64,000 nucleotides of DNA from Tetranychus cinnabarinus (Eukaryota > Arthropoda > Arachnida > Trombidiformes > Tetranychidae), in contig WHVY01000001.1 of NCBI GenBank assembly GCA_022266195.1, positions 10,292,001-10,356,000 on the forward strand, given 5' to 3'. Positions 1-10,899 of the stretch are shown here, in pieces (the first letter of the stretch is position 1; each line of letters starts with the position of its first letter). A program made the position numbers and the translations under genes. The notes under the pieces are model-generated. The model was not told where the DNA came from and searched no databases. It worked only from the letters and a program-made list of their open reading frames with translations.

Positions 1-87
1 CTTTGGGTATTGGCCCAGTGTACCCTGTTACTTGAGAAGGTGGATTTAAAGTATCAAAGTGCGCCAATTGGTATCTAAAATTTTTCA

Positions 88-708
88 TCAGCCTGATCCA
101 ACGACACATTTAAAATCATAATTTGCTACGGGCATAGTCGCGAACTTTGTCAATTCTTCTTCTGTTGGCTCTTTTGCCCACTCCTCAGGCGAGACTTCGG
201 CACCTTCGCTCTCTGTTTCGTTGTCATCAGCGTCTTCTTCATCGAGTGCTGACTCGGCCTCTAAACTTTCTTCTTCTTCCATTGGAATTAGGGCAGCCTC
301 GTCAACACATACTTGTTCCTCTGCGGTCGCTTCCAAACCGACAGCATGTTCCTCAGCAATATTGCCAAAATTTACGTCCTCGCGTAAAGCCAAGGGTAAT
401 CCAGAAGCTGCTACTAAGCCAGAAGAAGGAACACGGCGGCGAGTTTGTTTGGTACGGGCCATCTAAAAACAAAAGAAACAGAAGCAAAGACACACCAATT
501 AATCATTTATCACCAGGTTAAAACTTAAAAGAAAACTTACCATAATGAATAATAGGACAAAGGTGAAGGTAAAAGAAATCAAGACGGAAAATAGGTAGAC
601 ACAATAATTGGTCAAAGTTAATAAGTTCAATGGAGTTAAACAAAAACTGTGGTCAGTTTTTAAGACGGGCCGGGCAAGTGTTGTACTCAACGAGGACTCT
701 TCGCTCAT
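88..708 (-). CDS. Two-exon acidic protein with a histone-H3-like MARTKQT segment
   Basis: Exon 2 (88..462) encodes 124 residues ending at a TGA. It opens with MARTKQT, identical to the first seven residues of histone H3, then turns basic (RRRV) and strongly acidic (Glu/Asp-rich in the second half). A good 3' splice site (pyrimidine-rich, then TTTTTAG) lies directly before that ATG. A consensus donor GTAAGT follows base 541, giving a 78-nt intron 463..540. If exon 1 (541..708) is coding, the join is in phase 0 and the product is 180 aa, with a Ser/Thr-rich start and a hydrophobic stretch at about residues 30-55. If exon 1 is untranslated, the protein begins at MARTKQT. A TATA-like TTTAAATA lies about 40 bp upstream of the exon 1 ATG. 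No histone fold is present. I do not recognise the family; which start is used is undecided. Confidence 0.45.
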
Positions 709-1353
709 TTTCTATTGGTTGGTGACTAGAACACCAAACACTAGTATTTAAACCCTTGTAAACCTTAAGCATGTATTCCTCTCATCCTTTAAGCTTCTTA
801 AATAAAGATAAGATAGCCTTAAGTTACTTAGTTCTCCTTTTTTTTACTCTTCAACCATTCTGGTGCACAACAATATCATAAGACAGGAAATGAATTCTGC
901 CATTTGAAACCCACTAAATACTCCATGACAACATCCGGCATCGTCCAATGTACCATGACCATTGAAAACATGTAAACAAACCTAATACAGTTAACTTAAA
1001 TAGAATGAAATAAATTATCATTAAACAAATAAATATCAATTTAATGTTAACGTCCTAAAAGCTCATCAACAAATGAAAAATGATCCAACACGAGTCGCGA
1101 TCATGACCCAATCAACATAAAAACATTGCAAATGGTGAAATTAAACGCTCATCTGTTTTAGCTGCTGAGTTTTAACGCGAAAACATGAAGCTGGTGAATA
1201 TGTTTACATGTTGACTTAAGATTAACAATGAAAATACTCACTTTTTTGTTAAGATTCTGAACTTTTGATTATCAATTTTCTATTGTAATTAGCTCAGATT
1301 ACACCATGTTTAATAATAGCTCTACTTATCCAATTAACGTCGAGAAATCGGTA
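709..1353. other. Intergenic, no gene seen
   Basis: AT-rich sequence upstream of the minus-strand gene. It holds that gene's TATA-like element (about 743-750). I see no further coding signal. Confidence 0.5.
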
Positions 1354-1361
1354 CTCTGATC

Positions 1362-1864
1362 GGTGTCCTGTAAACTCGCCACATTTAAGCTTTAAAACAA
1401 ACAGAGAGTCAAACCCTTTTACAACTTTAAAGAAATCTCGCCACTAATTGTTACAGCTATGGCAAGTAAATTATCAATTTTGATTAAGAAATTCGTGTAC
1501 AAAGATCAAGCTCAAACTGAATTGATTCAATTCAATATCATTTTGGTAGCTTTGGTAGCTTTTGCATCGAGAATTCGCATGTGTATCGCATAATTGAATA
1601 CATTATAGCTTTTTTGTTGAATTTTTTGGCTGCTTAGCTTGCAACAGAACTATCCTGTAGGACATTTCTTTCAATGAATCGATAGAAGCACGATATCCAA
1701 CGAATCCAGCTTGAGCTTGATCTTTGAACACGAATTTCTTAATTAAAATTGATAATTTACTTGCCATAGCTGTAACAATTAGTGGCGAGATTTCTTTAAA
1801 GTTGTAAAAGGGTTTGACTCTCTGTTTGTTTAGAAGCTTAAATGTGGCGAGTTTACAGGGAACC
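1362..1864. mobile_element. Long-TIR non-autonomous DNA transposon with 8-bp target duplication
   Basis: Two arms (about 1362-1525 and 1702-1864) are inverted copies of each other over about 160 bp with few mismatches, separated by about 175 bp. The outer ends read GGTGTCCTGTAAACTCGCC and, inverted, GGTTCCCTGTAAACTCGCC. The identical octamer CTCTGATC sits immediately outside both ends (1354-1361 and 1865-1872), as expected for a target-site duplication. Eight-base duplications are known for hAT and P-type elements. No transposase is present, so it is non-autonomous. Each arm holds a short ORF starting MASKLSILIKKFV: 1459..1593 on plus (44 aa) and its counterpart on minus near 1765 (54 aa). 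The minus copy runs on into the spacer. Confidence 0.8.
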
Positions 1865-1872
1865 CTCTGATC

Positions 1873-4800
1873 CGTTGTTGCTCAGTCAATGTCCATGTTA
1901 ACTAGATAATTAGATAAACAATATACAATTACACTGAAGATGGTCATTAGTGTTTGTAAATTTGTCCAGCAAAATATAAATAAAGAGGGACAGAATAAAT
2001 GGTCACATCAATTCCCTTTAGAGATAAGCCAACTGACATGCCAGTTTTGTTACATCTAATAGAAATGAGAAAGAGTAGGAAAATAAATTAATTATAACAG
2101 AAAAATGGATTGATTGTGTGTTAATTACCATTTTTACACAGGTTTGTGGGTTGAAATACATTTTGTATCAGTTATCATTAATCAAAAACATTCACTTAAA
2201 ACTGGTTAAATATGTTATGAATGTTTACCCTTTTCTTGTACCAACCAACAATCCTACAATGCAGCAACCAAACAACTTAGCTGATCTCGCAAGACCACAG
2301 AATGAAACTGGAACAATAATAAAATCATAAACCGTGAAGACAGAAACAATTAATGTTAATTAATCGATTAATTGCCACTGATGATCCATGGATTCACAGT
2401 CATTTCCTTTCAATTCAAAAACAAAACTAGAACGTTAACTATCAATAATTCATTCACACAAATCATGGACATGGAACTATTAATTGTTCCAGTGGCAAAT
2501 TAATCATCATTAATTTATAAGCACACACAATATAAGAATAGTTGTTTCGTTAAATCACTTAAAATTAATTGGTTAAACAGTCAATAATTATTGTAAACAT
2601 TACATAAATGGTTCATTGTTTACCAATTAGAGGGCGAGGGAAACTTATTAAGTGAAAATAGCTTCACAAGAGATCTATTTTCACAGATCAATTGATTGAA
2701 AAAAAGCGATAATTGTTTACTTGGCTGAGCTTGTCCTTATTAACAACTCGTTAATCATCATTTTCTTGTTAATTATTTTATCTAATTGTTTTTACCAAAT
2801 TTTAAATTGTGAATTATCTATTGGTTCATGTCAATTTGAATTCAATTTTCAAATCTCTCAGTTTACTCTTAAATATTTCAAGTGTTGTGTACAAGCAATC
2901 AGAGTTTATATGATATAAGATAGGATGCATTGCAATTCAATTTACTGTAAGTCTTGTGTATACACTGTTGTAGACTGTTGTTTATTTGCAACCAATTCAC
3001 GAAAGTTAATTTAATTTTCAACATCTCATGTTTTATTATCCAATTTTCATTTAATAAGTGTCTCTAGTCTCTTCCTTTTCCCCTGCTTGTTAATATTAAA
3101 TCATCTAACTTATTCTGTTCATTTTCTCACATTATTTCTCTCATCCAACATCGCATTTATTTTTTTTAAACTTATCTGTTCATAATCCTTTACTTTTCTT
3201 GTTTTTTTATATTTACTTTCTCTTCTTTTCTTCATTTCAGGCTCAATTGGGGAAGGTGGTTAAGAAGTTCATTCTTCCTCAACATCTACTCGATTTGAAA
3301 CTTCACTGTGCTGGTTATTCTGAAAAGCCCGAGACAATATTACAACTGCCTTATTCTCATACACTGATTGATAACTATGTACAATACCATAGAAATTGAA
3401 GCTTCAATTGTCAAACTGGTTTCTCTTGCTGATTGTTAACCTGATTCAATTCATGAAGGATAAGGAAGAAAGGAGGAAAAGAAAAAGGTAAAGCACTGGA
3501 AAAGGAGTAAAGAGAAATAGTATTCATTGGTAATAGTTTCAAAGGTGGAAAACGAAATAGAAACGAGATATTGGTTACATTGAAATTGAAACTTTATGTG
3601 TATTGCTGATAGGAACAAGGAAAAGTCTGCTCTTCAAATCAGTTGAACGAAAAAAAAGGAAGAAATAGGAACCTTCAATCTTCAAGCATCATAGTTATAT
3701 TCATTCATTCATCTATCTTCATGGTTGTTTACATATCTTTTTTTTCTCCTTCTTTTTTCTCATCTTCCCATGAATAATAACAAAAGTTGAATTTAAAAAA
3801 ACCTTCTGACATTCAATTTCATCTTTTCTCCTTCTCATCATCAAAGATACAACAGCAGTTTCACCATTTTGCTCTGTTTTGTATCCTTTTTTTTCTGAAT
3901 CATCATCGAAATAGTTTCCATCTTACTTCCCCTACTTATAAAAAATTTACCTACCAATCAAATCAACTTAACCTTGTTTCTCTTCCGTAAACCCGTAACC
4001 AGACCAAGTTTAAAACCAAATCACTAAAATGCAAAATCACTAAAAAATTCTCTCTTTTTTTCTACTTTTCATTCTAGATTATTTGAATGGATAAATGAGC
4101 TACAAAAGGAAATACATTATATTTACAAGGAGAAATTGGTTTCCTATCAAAAGAAGAGGACAAAAAAGATTCAACTTTTTTTCTCATTTTGACTGGTTTC
4201 ACGTTTTTTCACCATCATAATCAGGAGTATTATCATTGCAGCCTTTTCCACCAATTTATTCATCCTAAATTTCAAGTCATCTTTGAAAATAACTATACCA
4301 ATAGGACCTCCATACTAACTTTCACAATTGATCAGAGGCTCACTTGAGCAAACGAAATCAACATCACAATAATCGATTATTGATTACGCTTTACATATAT
4401 GTGTATTCGAGTTGGTGAAAAAAAGACAGTTCTGACAAGTAAAAGATCTCAAGACAAAGAAGAAAAGAAAAAATTGTCCAAGAATTGGGAAGATTGATCA
4501 TTGATTCTGGTGTTGATACTGGATTTTTTATACACGTTAACCAACTCTCCATAAAATAGATCACATTGGTTATCAGGTTATCCAAATAATCTTACAGTTT
4601 TTTATCATTTAACTTCTCGCACTTTTCCTTTCGCCTTTCAACAGTTTCCTCCTCAGGTTAACATTACTTTTTGTTTTTCTCTTTAGTTACAGGTCATTAA
4701 TTGGTCACTTTGGTCGTTTTTGGTGATTTATTACCCAAAACAAACAAAGGAAATACTCAAAATGCAAGAGCAATCTTAATGATCCTTGTGAAGAGAAAGA

Positions 4801-5610
4801 TGTAAATCAACATTGTTCACCTAATTTACATCTTTCCAGAGCTCATTTACGCAAGCTATTAATAAAACAAAAGGAATTTCAAGTTTTTCTCAAGAAAATT
4901 TCCTCAATATAATCAATAGTTAATTTAATTTTGCTGTATAATATGAGGAGTGACCTTAAATAATAAAGAAGATAAAAATGAATAAACAATCTATTTTTGA
5001 TGATACATGCTAAGAGATGGACAGAAAAAAACATTAAAATTTCATTTTACAGCAGTCCTAGTAAAACTCATAATGATATTCAGATTCATTTACATTAAAC
5101 TGTGTGGTTGCTCAACAGTTGAATAAGCTATTAAATTCATTCGTGATTCTTAGATATTTAGCGTTCACATTATCACAGAATTGAAGATGCCGATGTTTTT
5201 ATTTTGTTTCCGAGCTTTTTTCTTTGTTAAGCATAGAGTTTCTTTGATGATTCTTGCGATGATGCCAGTAGATGCACACAGAGTTAAAATGTAAATTTAA
5301 ACAAAAATTAAAAAATGAGGTTAATTACATATTAATTTAATTGAAGACACACTCAAACATATATTTGATATTTTCAACTTGAAAATTTCAAGTTCACTCC
5401 ATCCAGCTTTACTTATCAAATCTCGTAAGAGTCTTCAAGCGCCATCTAATGGATAACTCCAAATTTTATAATACATTGTATTTTACCTCCAATGAACTTT
5501 TATTTGATAACAATAAAATATGGATTAATATTATAAGCTTTTGTGTTTATTTTTAATTAATTAGCTATTTATTGATGTTTGCTATCATTTTTTAAAATGA
5601 TTAAGTTGTC
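1873..5610. other. Gene-poor region with one weak exon candidate
   Basis: AT-rich, with pyrimidine-rich stretches and many in-frame stops. The only coding-like piece is 3241..3399 (+): a strong 3' splice site (CTTCATTTCAG) is followed by a 52-residue open frame ending in TGA. No upstream exon could be paired with it, so it is not called as a gene. Confidence 0.35.
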
Positions 5611-5988
5611 TGTACGATTTGACGAAAATAATGGATATGGTCAATCAATTTACCAACAAGGATTTTCCAGCTTTTTTGCCTCTTTTGTTTCTATTTAGCT
5701 CATTTGTTATTAATTAATGGCTGTGGACTTGAAATGGGTTGAGATTTTTTTCTGTGTGTGTTCCGAGTGAAGTATGAATAATCATGTTATATTATATAAT
5801 ATTTACGAACTGAAAGTTGATTTTGATAGTCATCTGTTGACAAACCAATATTAGACGCAAAAATGCTTAATATTGGCGATATAAATTTTACATATTTAAC
5901 TTGATTATCAAGAAATTGAAACGTGATGTAACTATGAATAGCTTTTATTTTAATAATTATGATAGGTGTTGAATCAATTAATCTTGAA

Positions 5989-6885
5989 TTAATTTGATTT
6001 ATCTTGAGCGGTATGTAATTTGGCGCATACCTTGTTGATAGCATCATAAGAAGCTTGGTTTTGAGTGTTTTTCACCTTGTAAAGCATAGAGATAACCTTT
6101 GAAACAATGATGTTCTTGGAGTCATCGTCCTTTTCACGATTAAGAAGAGTGTCTGAAGCAGCATCTAAAGTTTCAACGGCACTGGCAACCATGTTCAACA
6201 TTGGATTCATACCACCTGAGAAGTTGTTGAGAAGTGCAACAGCGTCTTCAATCATGTCCAAAGTATCAGCTGCTTTATAAGTCATGTTTCGGATATTTTC
6301 ATCGGCTAATAATTGGTTTCGGACGAAATCGCCAGCAACCTTAAGGATAAGTCCCCAAGGTCCGTTACCTCCTTTGTCCATCTTGTTTGAAGTTTGGTCT
6401 AAAAGAGAACCAAGAAGTTCTTTTCGTTCACCAACCAAAGAAGCCATAGTTGAGACTAAGCTTGCTCTAGTAGAAGGACCATTGTTGATCAAGTTATCGA
6501 GAGAAGGGACGAGTCTTTCAATTCGAGCAAGAGCTTTTTTAGCAGCATCAGATTCACCAGCCAAGGAAGCGGTCTTGAGTGTCTTAAGAGCTTGGTTGAT
6601 CAATTTTCCTGCATTTCCATTGTTAGAGGCCTTTTCCCAAGCTGAGGAAAGGGTTGATTGTAAACTTGAAAGACGTTGTTCAAATTCATTTGATGCTTCA
6701 GTCGAAGAAGAAAAGTGAGAAAAGATTAGATATAAATCATGACAGGATAATTGAAAAATAGATCTCGATCGCAATTGCTTTAAAGATCAGTTTACAAATA
6801 ATTAGACTTGAGTGAGATTTGACTTACCTGCGCTGGTCAATGTTGCAAAAGCAACGACAGTGATGATGGTAATTGTAACTTTCAT
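5989..6885 (-). CDS. Putative secreted helical protein, type P (block A)
   Basis: Two exons: 6828..6885 and 5989..6695, joined in phase 1 across a 132-nt GT..AG intron; 254 aa. Exon 1 encodes a clear signal peptide (MKVTITIITVVAFATLTSA), so the mature protein of about 235 aa starts at ASNEFE. The mature part is rich in Ala, Leu, Lys, Asp and Asn, lacks membrane segments, and reads as amphipathic helices throughout. It has one cysteine, near the C-terminus (KVCAKL). About 89% identical to the block B copy (31241-32137). It also aligns weakly with the divergently transcribed Q gene next door: a Gly-Gly centre, a C-terminal Cys helix, and an intron right after the signal peptide. A TATA element lies at about 6969-6979. 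Function unknown. A salivary or other exported protein is an inference; spider mites have lineage-specific salivary families to compare with. Confidence 0.85.
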
Positions 6886-7590
6886 GATTTCTGTTCAAGC
6901 TTTACTCGATGGATCTAAAGTGACAATGTTTAAACACCAATTAAAATAAAATCAAGAGCATCTGATCATATTTATATTGTTTGCAAAACATGAAACTGAA
7001 TTTTATTTTGCGAATCGCATAGCTACGTAAATCTTTCCACTTTGTAAACGTATTGATGCAACCAGTCTGGTCTGTCAATCTAATAATTTTAATGTCAAAA
7101 TGATATCACGGAATTGATGGGATAACAATGTATTTGTTCAATTAATAAACCATCTTGAGATTGATTTTCATTCCTTGGCTAATTAGAATTGATAATTTAC
7201 CTAAATAAATGTATTAACTTCTGTAAATCTAAAATTTCTTAACCAAAAGACGTCATTAATCATGCGAATTGAAATATAATTGATAGATAATATAGACAGG
7301 ATAATAGTTCATTGTCATGACAAATTGTCAAAATTTGCTTTCAACAACACTGGAAAATTACTTTATTTTGCAAATAATCACCAAGTTCATTGCGACTCGT
7401 CAATTTGATTGAAGGAATCGACGAGCTAAAACTAAAACAGGTGCTAAACATTGAAACTGAAACCAAGCAAAAAGTTCTCTCGATTTCAGTATAAAATATG
7501 GGTTGATTATCAAGTGAAATGGTTATTATTATCGGCATTAAGTCCAGAATACAGACAAACCAAGATTGCACCAGTAATCAATATTAAAAG
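6886..7590. promoter_or_regulatory. Bidirectional promoter region of the P/Q pair (block A)
   Basis: The 705-bp gap between the divergent P (minus) and Q (plus) starts has a TATA element facing each way: ATATTTATATT at about 6969-6979 for P, and TATAAAATA at 7490-7498 for Q, each about 90-100 bp from its ATG. Both motifs and most of the gap recur in block B. Conservation of the gap fits shared control but would also follow from recent duplication. Confidence 0.6.
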
Positions 7591-8415
7591 ATGAAGTCAT
7601 TTTTAATTGTGATAGCTCTTCTCGTCTCAACTGGTAAGTTAATCTCAATTTAATATTTAACTTCTAATTAAATATCATAACTTTCTCATTGTTTACCATT
7701 TTTACTTTACCTTACAGCTTACGTTGGATGTTCATCAAACAGCGAGCTTTTGGACAAATTGGATGACTTGTTGGTCGAAGCTTCCCAAAAGAACAACAAA
7801 GCCGCAGTCGATGCCGTTTCAGACGCCATTGACACCGTTGGCTTGGCCCTTTCCCAAATGTCAGGCAAAGATGAAGCAACCAAAAACTTGTTACAAAGTC
7901 ACATTGATGTTGTCCGATCAGACTTGAACAAGCTTGAAAAGATGGTTAACCAACAGATTAAATCTCGTGCCTTCTCAGTTGGTGGTGCTTTCAATTTCGT
8001 CGCATCCAGAGCATCTTTGCTCACCGAAAAGGTCCAATCCATGTTCAACGCCGTCCAAAAATCAGACCTTGGTGCTTTAATCGCCCTTATCAAGCCATTC
8101 CTTGACAATGCCATGAACGATCCCCAACTTAAATCAATGGTTGGTAATCTTGAGACTGTTACCTCAGCTCTTGAACAATTGGACAAAATGACTGGTGGTA
8201 TGTTTGAACCATTGACTCATGTAAAAGACATTTTGGCCAACATCGATTCAACCGGTAAACTGTTCGAATCAATGGGTTCAGCTAAATCCTCTGATGAAAT
8301 TGCTGATGCTTTAATCAACACCTTGGCCAATGCTAAGAGCAGCCATGCCAACAAAATTGAAAAGGCATTGGACTATGTTTGCAATGGTTTAGCAGATGTT
8401 GAAAAATCAGCCTAA
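7591..8415 (+). CDS. Putative secreted helical protein, type Q (block A)
   Basis: Two exons: 7591..7633 and 7718..8415, joined in phase 1 across an 84-nt GT..AG intron; 246 aa. The signal peptide begins MKSFLIVIALLVSTAYVG, so the mature protein starts near CSSNSELLDKLDD. It is predicted almost entirely helical, with a central TGGMFEP turn and a C-terminal helix carrying YVCNG. Two cysteines, one at the mature N-terminus and one near the C-terminus, could pair within or between chains. About 80% identical to the block B copy, with most changes in the second half. It shares exon layout and weak C-terminal similarity with its divergent neighbour P, so I read the two as ancient paralogues. No catalytic motif; function unknown. 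ATG chosen because it opens the signal peptide just downstream of a TATA box. Confidence 0.85.
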
Positions 8416-10890
8416 ACAATCAAAAGTATACATTGTATACATTAAAAAGCAAACATTTGCATTAAAAATTTTAAATTGAAAATACAAATTAAACTTTTTC
8501 TTCTTTACTATTTCAAGATGTTATTGCGATCTTAATTCCTAACTATCTGTTGGATAATTACGACTTTTATTGTTTATTTTGGTTAATATTAATGAAAACA
8601 TGTAAATATGAGTCTGTTTAATTGCCCATATCAACCATTTTATAACTCAACTTAGTCGACTTTGTGAAGCTTCATTTGTTAACTAATTTGTATTTGGCTG
8701 CTTTCAGTTTACTTTTCATCTTAACAATTAACAAGGAGCAATTTACTGTGACTTAGTTAATCTTTGCTTTAATTTTTCTTTCATATTATCTCATCAATTT
8801 TATTCTCATAATACGATGAGTGATCTGCTCTGCATGAAGTTGCTATCAAAATGCAAATATTGTTCAGCAAAACTGTATTTGTATAATTTCAATGTTAAAT
8901 GCTGTGAACTCATTTGCATTAGATTTTTTGTTTATTTACTTTTACCATTCCTGAATCCTACGTAATATTACAATATTTTATACTTTATTGTTCCATGTAA
9001 TTCATTTTTCAATTTAATATTTCACCTTTTCTTTTGCTCTCATTTTCAGACTCAAGCTGACAAAAAAGGCTGAAACGAGGGAAACGCAAAAACATGATAG
9101 GTAAGATGACTTTGGAATCCAGATGAATGATATTTTCCCCTGAAAAATAGCTCAGATTGTGTAGAAGGAAAATTGAAATTGGCCAAAAAAAGGAAGACAT
9201 AATGCAAAATAAACAAAGTACAGTCAAACTGATATTGGATGGAAGATGTGAACAAAATGTTTTTTTACTCGAATAGGAAATTTTGAGAAAAAGACAAATC
9301 TTGTAATGCGATTTGCTGCTGCTGGTGGTGATGATGATGAAGACAAAATGATGAAGAAATGAATGGACTCCGCCTTGGTACTTTGGTGAATACAGTCTTT
9401 GACTTTGACTTCACAGTTGTACAGTTTATTCAGATGATGAGATGCAAAGGAATGAAAGTAGGAGGAAGAGAGAAACTATGGAATCAAATCAACAACAACA
9501 ACTCCAAAAACTGTTGGAAAAAATAAATAAAGGAAATCTCTTATTCTTCATCATCATCATCATCATATTTATCATACTTGTCATCTCCATTTTGTTAAAG
9601 ACTGTGAGATGAGCAAAAAAGAAGACATTGAAAGATCCATAAAAAAGCATCTTTATTGTATATTTTTGCGTTTCTTTTTCACTGAGAAAAGTTGAAATGA
9701 AAAGAAAAGAAAAAATTCTAAGCTCAGATTATTGTCAGAATCACAGTCCAAAAGAATCGCGACTTTCAAGTTGTCGCTCATCTAGAGCTTGGATTGTTTT
9801 GCTAATCTTCAAAGTGGCAACTTTCTGGTACTTTTGATCAGTTGATTAGGTTTAGGAGAAACTTGAAAATTTATTTAATATCGAGAAAACTTTTGGGATT
9901 ATTTCAAGTTGATTCCGCAAATAACCAACTGAATTAATCTCATTGGAAAGTTATCCCTACTTAAGTATTTTTGGATGCCCTCAATATATTGACTTTCATT
10001 TTTCCTCTTTGGGTAAAATGGGTGAATGGCATGAATGGGAAAAGGGTCCAACAATTTTCATAAGACTAACTGATCCAATTTTACGCTCATCTTCCTCTCC
10101 TCATCATCATCATCTTAAAGTCATAATGCTCATCTCTGTCTTCACTTTTAAACCTGATTCCTCTTCTGTCCCTGACATCAACTTTATCCCTCTGTTTATG
10201 ATCAGTTCACCTCCCAAAGGCATACCAATCAACGGCATGTAAAACTGTGTGTTTTTTGTTGGCTGTATCACTGCGCTTAAAGAGGTTGGATAAATTTAGA
10301 CTTTGGGAGGAGAAGATGAAGGAAGATCAGATAAAGAGATGATTATAATGATGATCAACACGAGCCAGTTTTCATCGACCAACCAGTCAATGTAATTATA
10401 TAAGAAATGTATTATTTCCAGCTTCTCCATCCATAGAGTAAACCACAAGACAAGATCCATTTAAAGGTTGCTTTGTACTGAAACAAGCCACCTCATCGTC
10501 ATTATCAACTTCATCATCAGCATCTTCATTCACAAGAATACAACTTCTGTATTGTTAACTAATCTTCTTTTCTCTAATTTACTTCGCTTCTACTCCTTCC
10601 ATCTCTTCCTGTTATTATCATGCACCTGAACACTATGCCCTGCATTCACGTATCATATTGAAGGCTATCATGAACCTTGTAAACAATCCCACAATTGTTA
10701 GGTTTACCTTAGAAATCTGGTTTTATTAGATTTTAAAATCCACTCAAATGATCAGACAATTTAAAGTTGCTTTGCAGCCAATTCCCATTGAAAAGGCCAG
10801 TATTCATAATGAAAAGTTCAGGAAATAAAATCTAGCGACTTTGCCGAATCAATATAAGGATGAAAGAAAACCTTCGCTTAAAATGACTAA
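8416..10890. other. Gene-poor region
   Basis: AT-rich, with CATCAT/GATGAT runs (for example 9548-9570). The 99-codon open frame 9943..10242 has low-complexity, non-protein-like composition and no splice or promoter context, so it is not called. Confidence 0.45.
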
Positions 10891-10899
10891 TGCAATGTT

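Larger units (their letters stand above)
5620..8415. repeat. Block A of an inverted segmental duplication (with 29690-32545)
   Basis: The whole segment, including P, the shared promoter gap, Q and P's 3' flank down to about 5620, recurs in reverse orientation at 29690-32545. Intergenic sequence is conserved as well as exons, so this was a DNA-level duplication. The homology stops at the stop codon of Q on one side and near 5620 on the other. Confidence 0.9.

Noticed and set aside
1..78. Possible further minus-strand exon after an AAATTTTAG acceptor, reading YQLAHFDTLNPPSQVTGYTG
   Set aside because: No donor of the right phase could be found in the preceding exon, and the fragment runs off the window edge.
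88..708. Histone H3 gene
   Set aside because: Only the first seven residues match; the histone fold and the rest of the tail are absent.
3241..3399. Terminal-exon-like open frame after a strong splice acceptor
   Set aside because: No upstream exon, recognisable family or promoter; the acceptor alone is weak evidence in pyrimidine-rich DNA.
5989..8415. Relationship of P/Q to small helical mite allergens (groups 5 and 21)
   Set aside because: P and Q are about twice as long and show no matching motif; only the helical character is shared.
9943..10242. 99-codon plus-strand frame
   Set aside because: Low-complexity His/Ser/Pro composition, no splice or promoter support.
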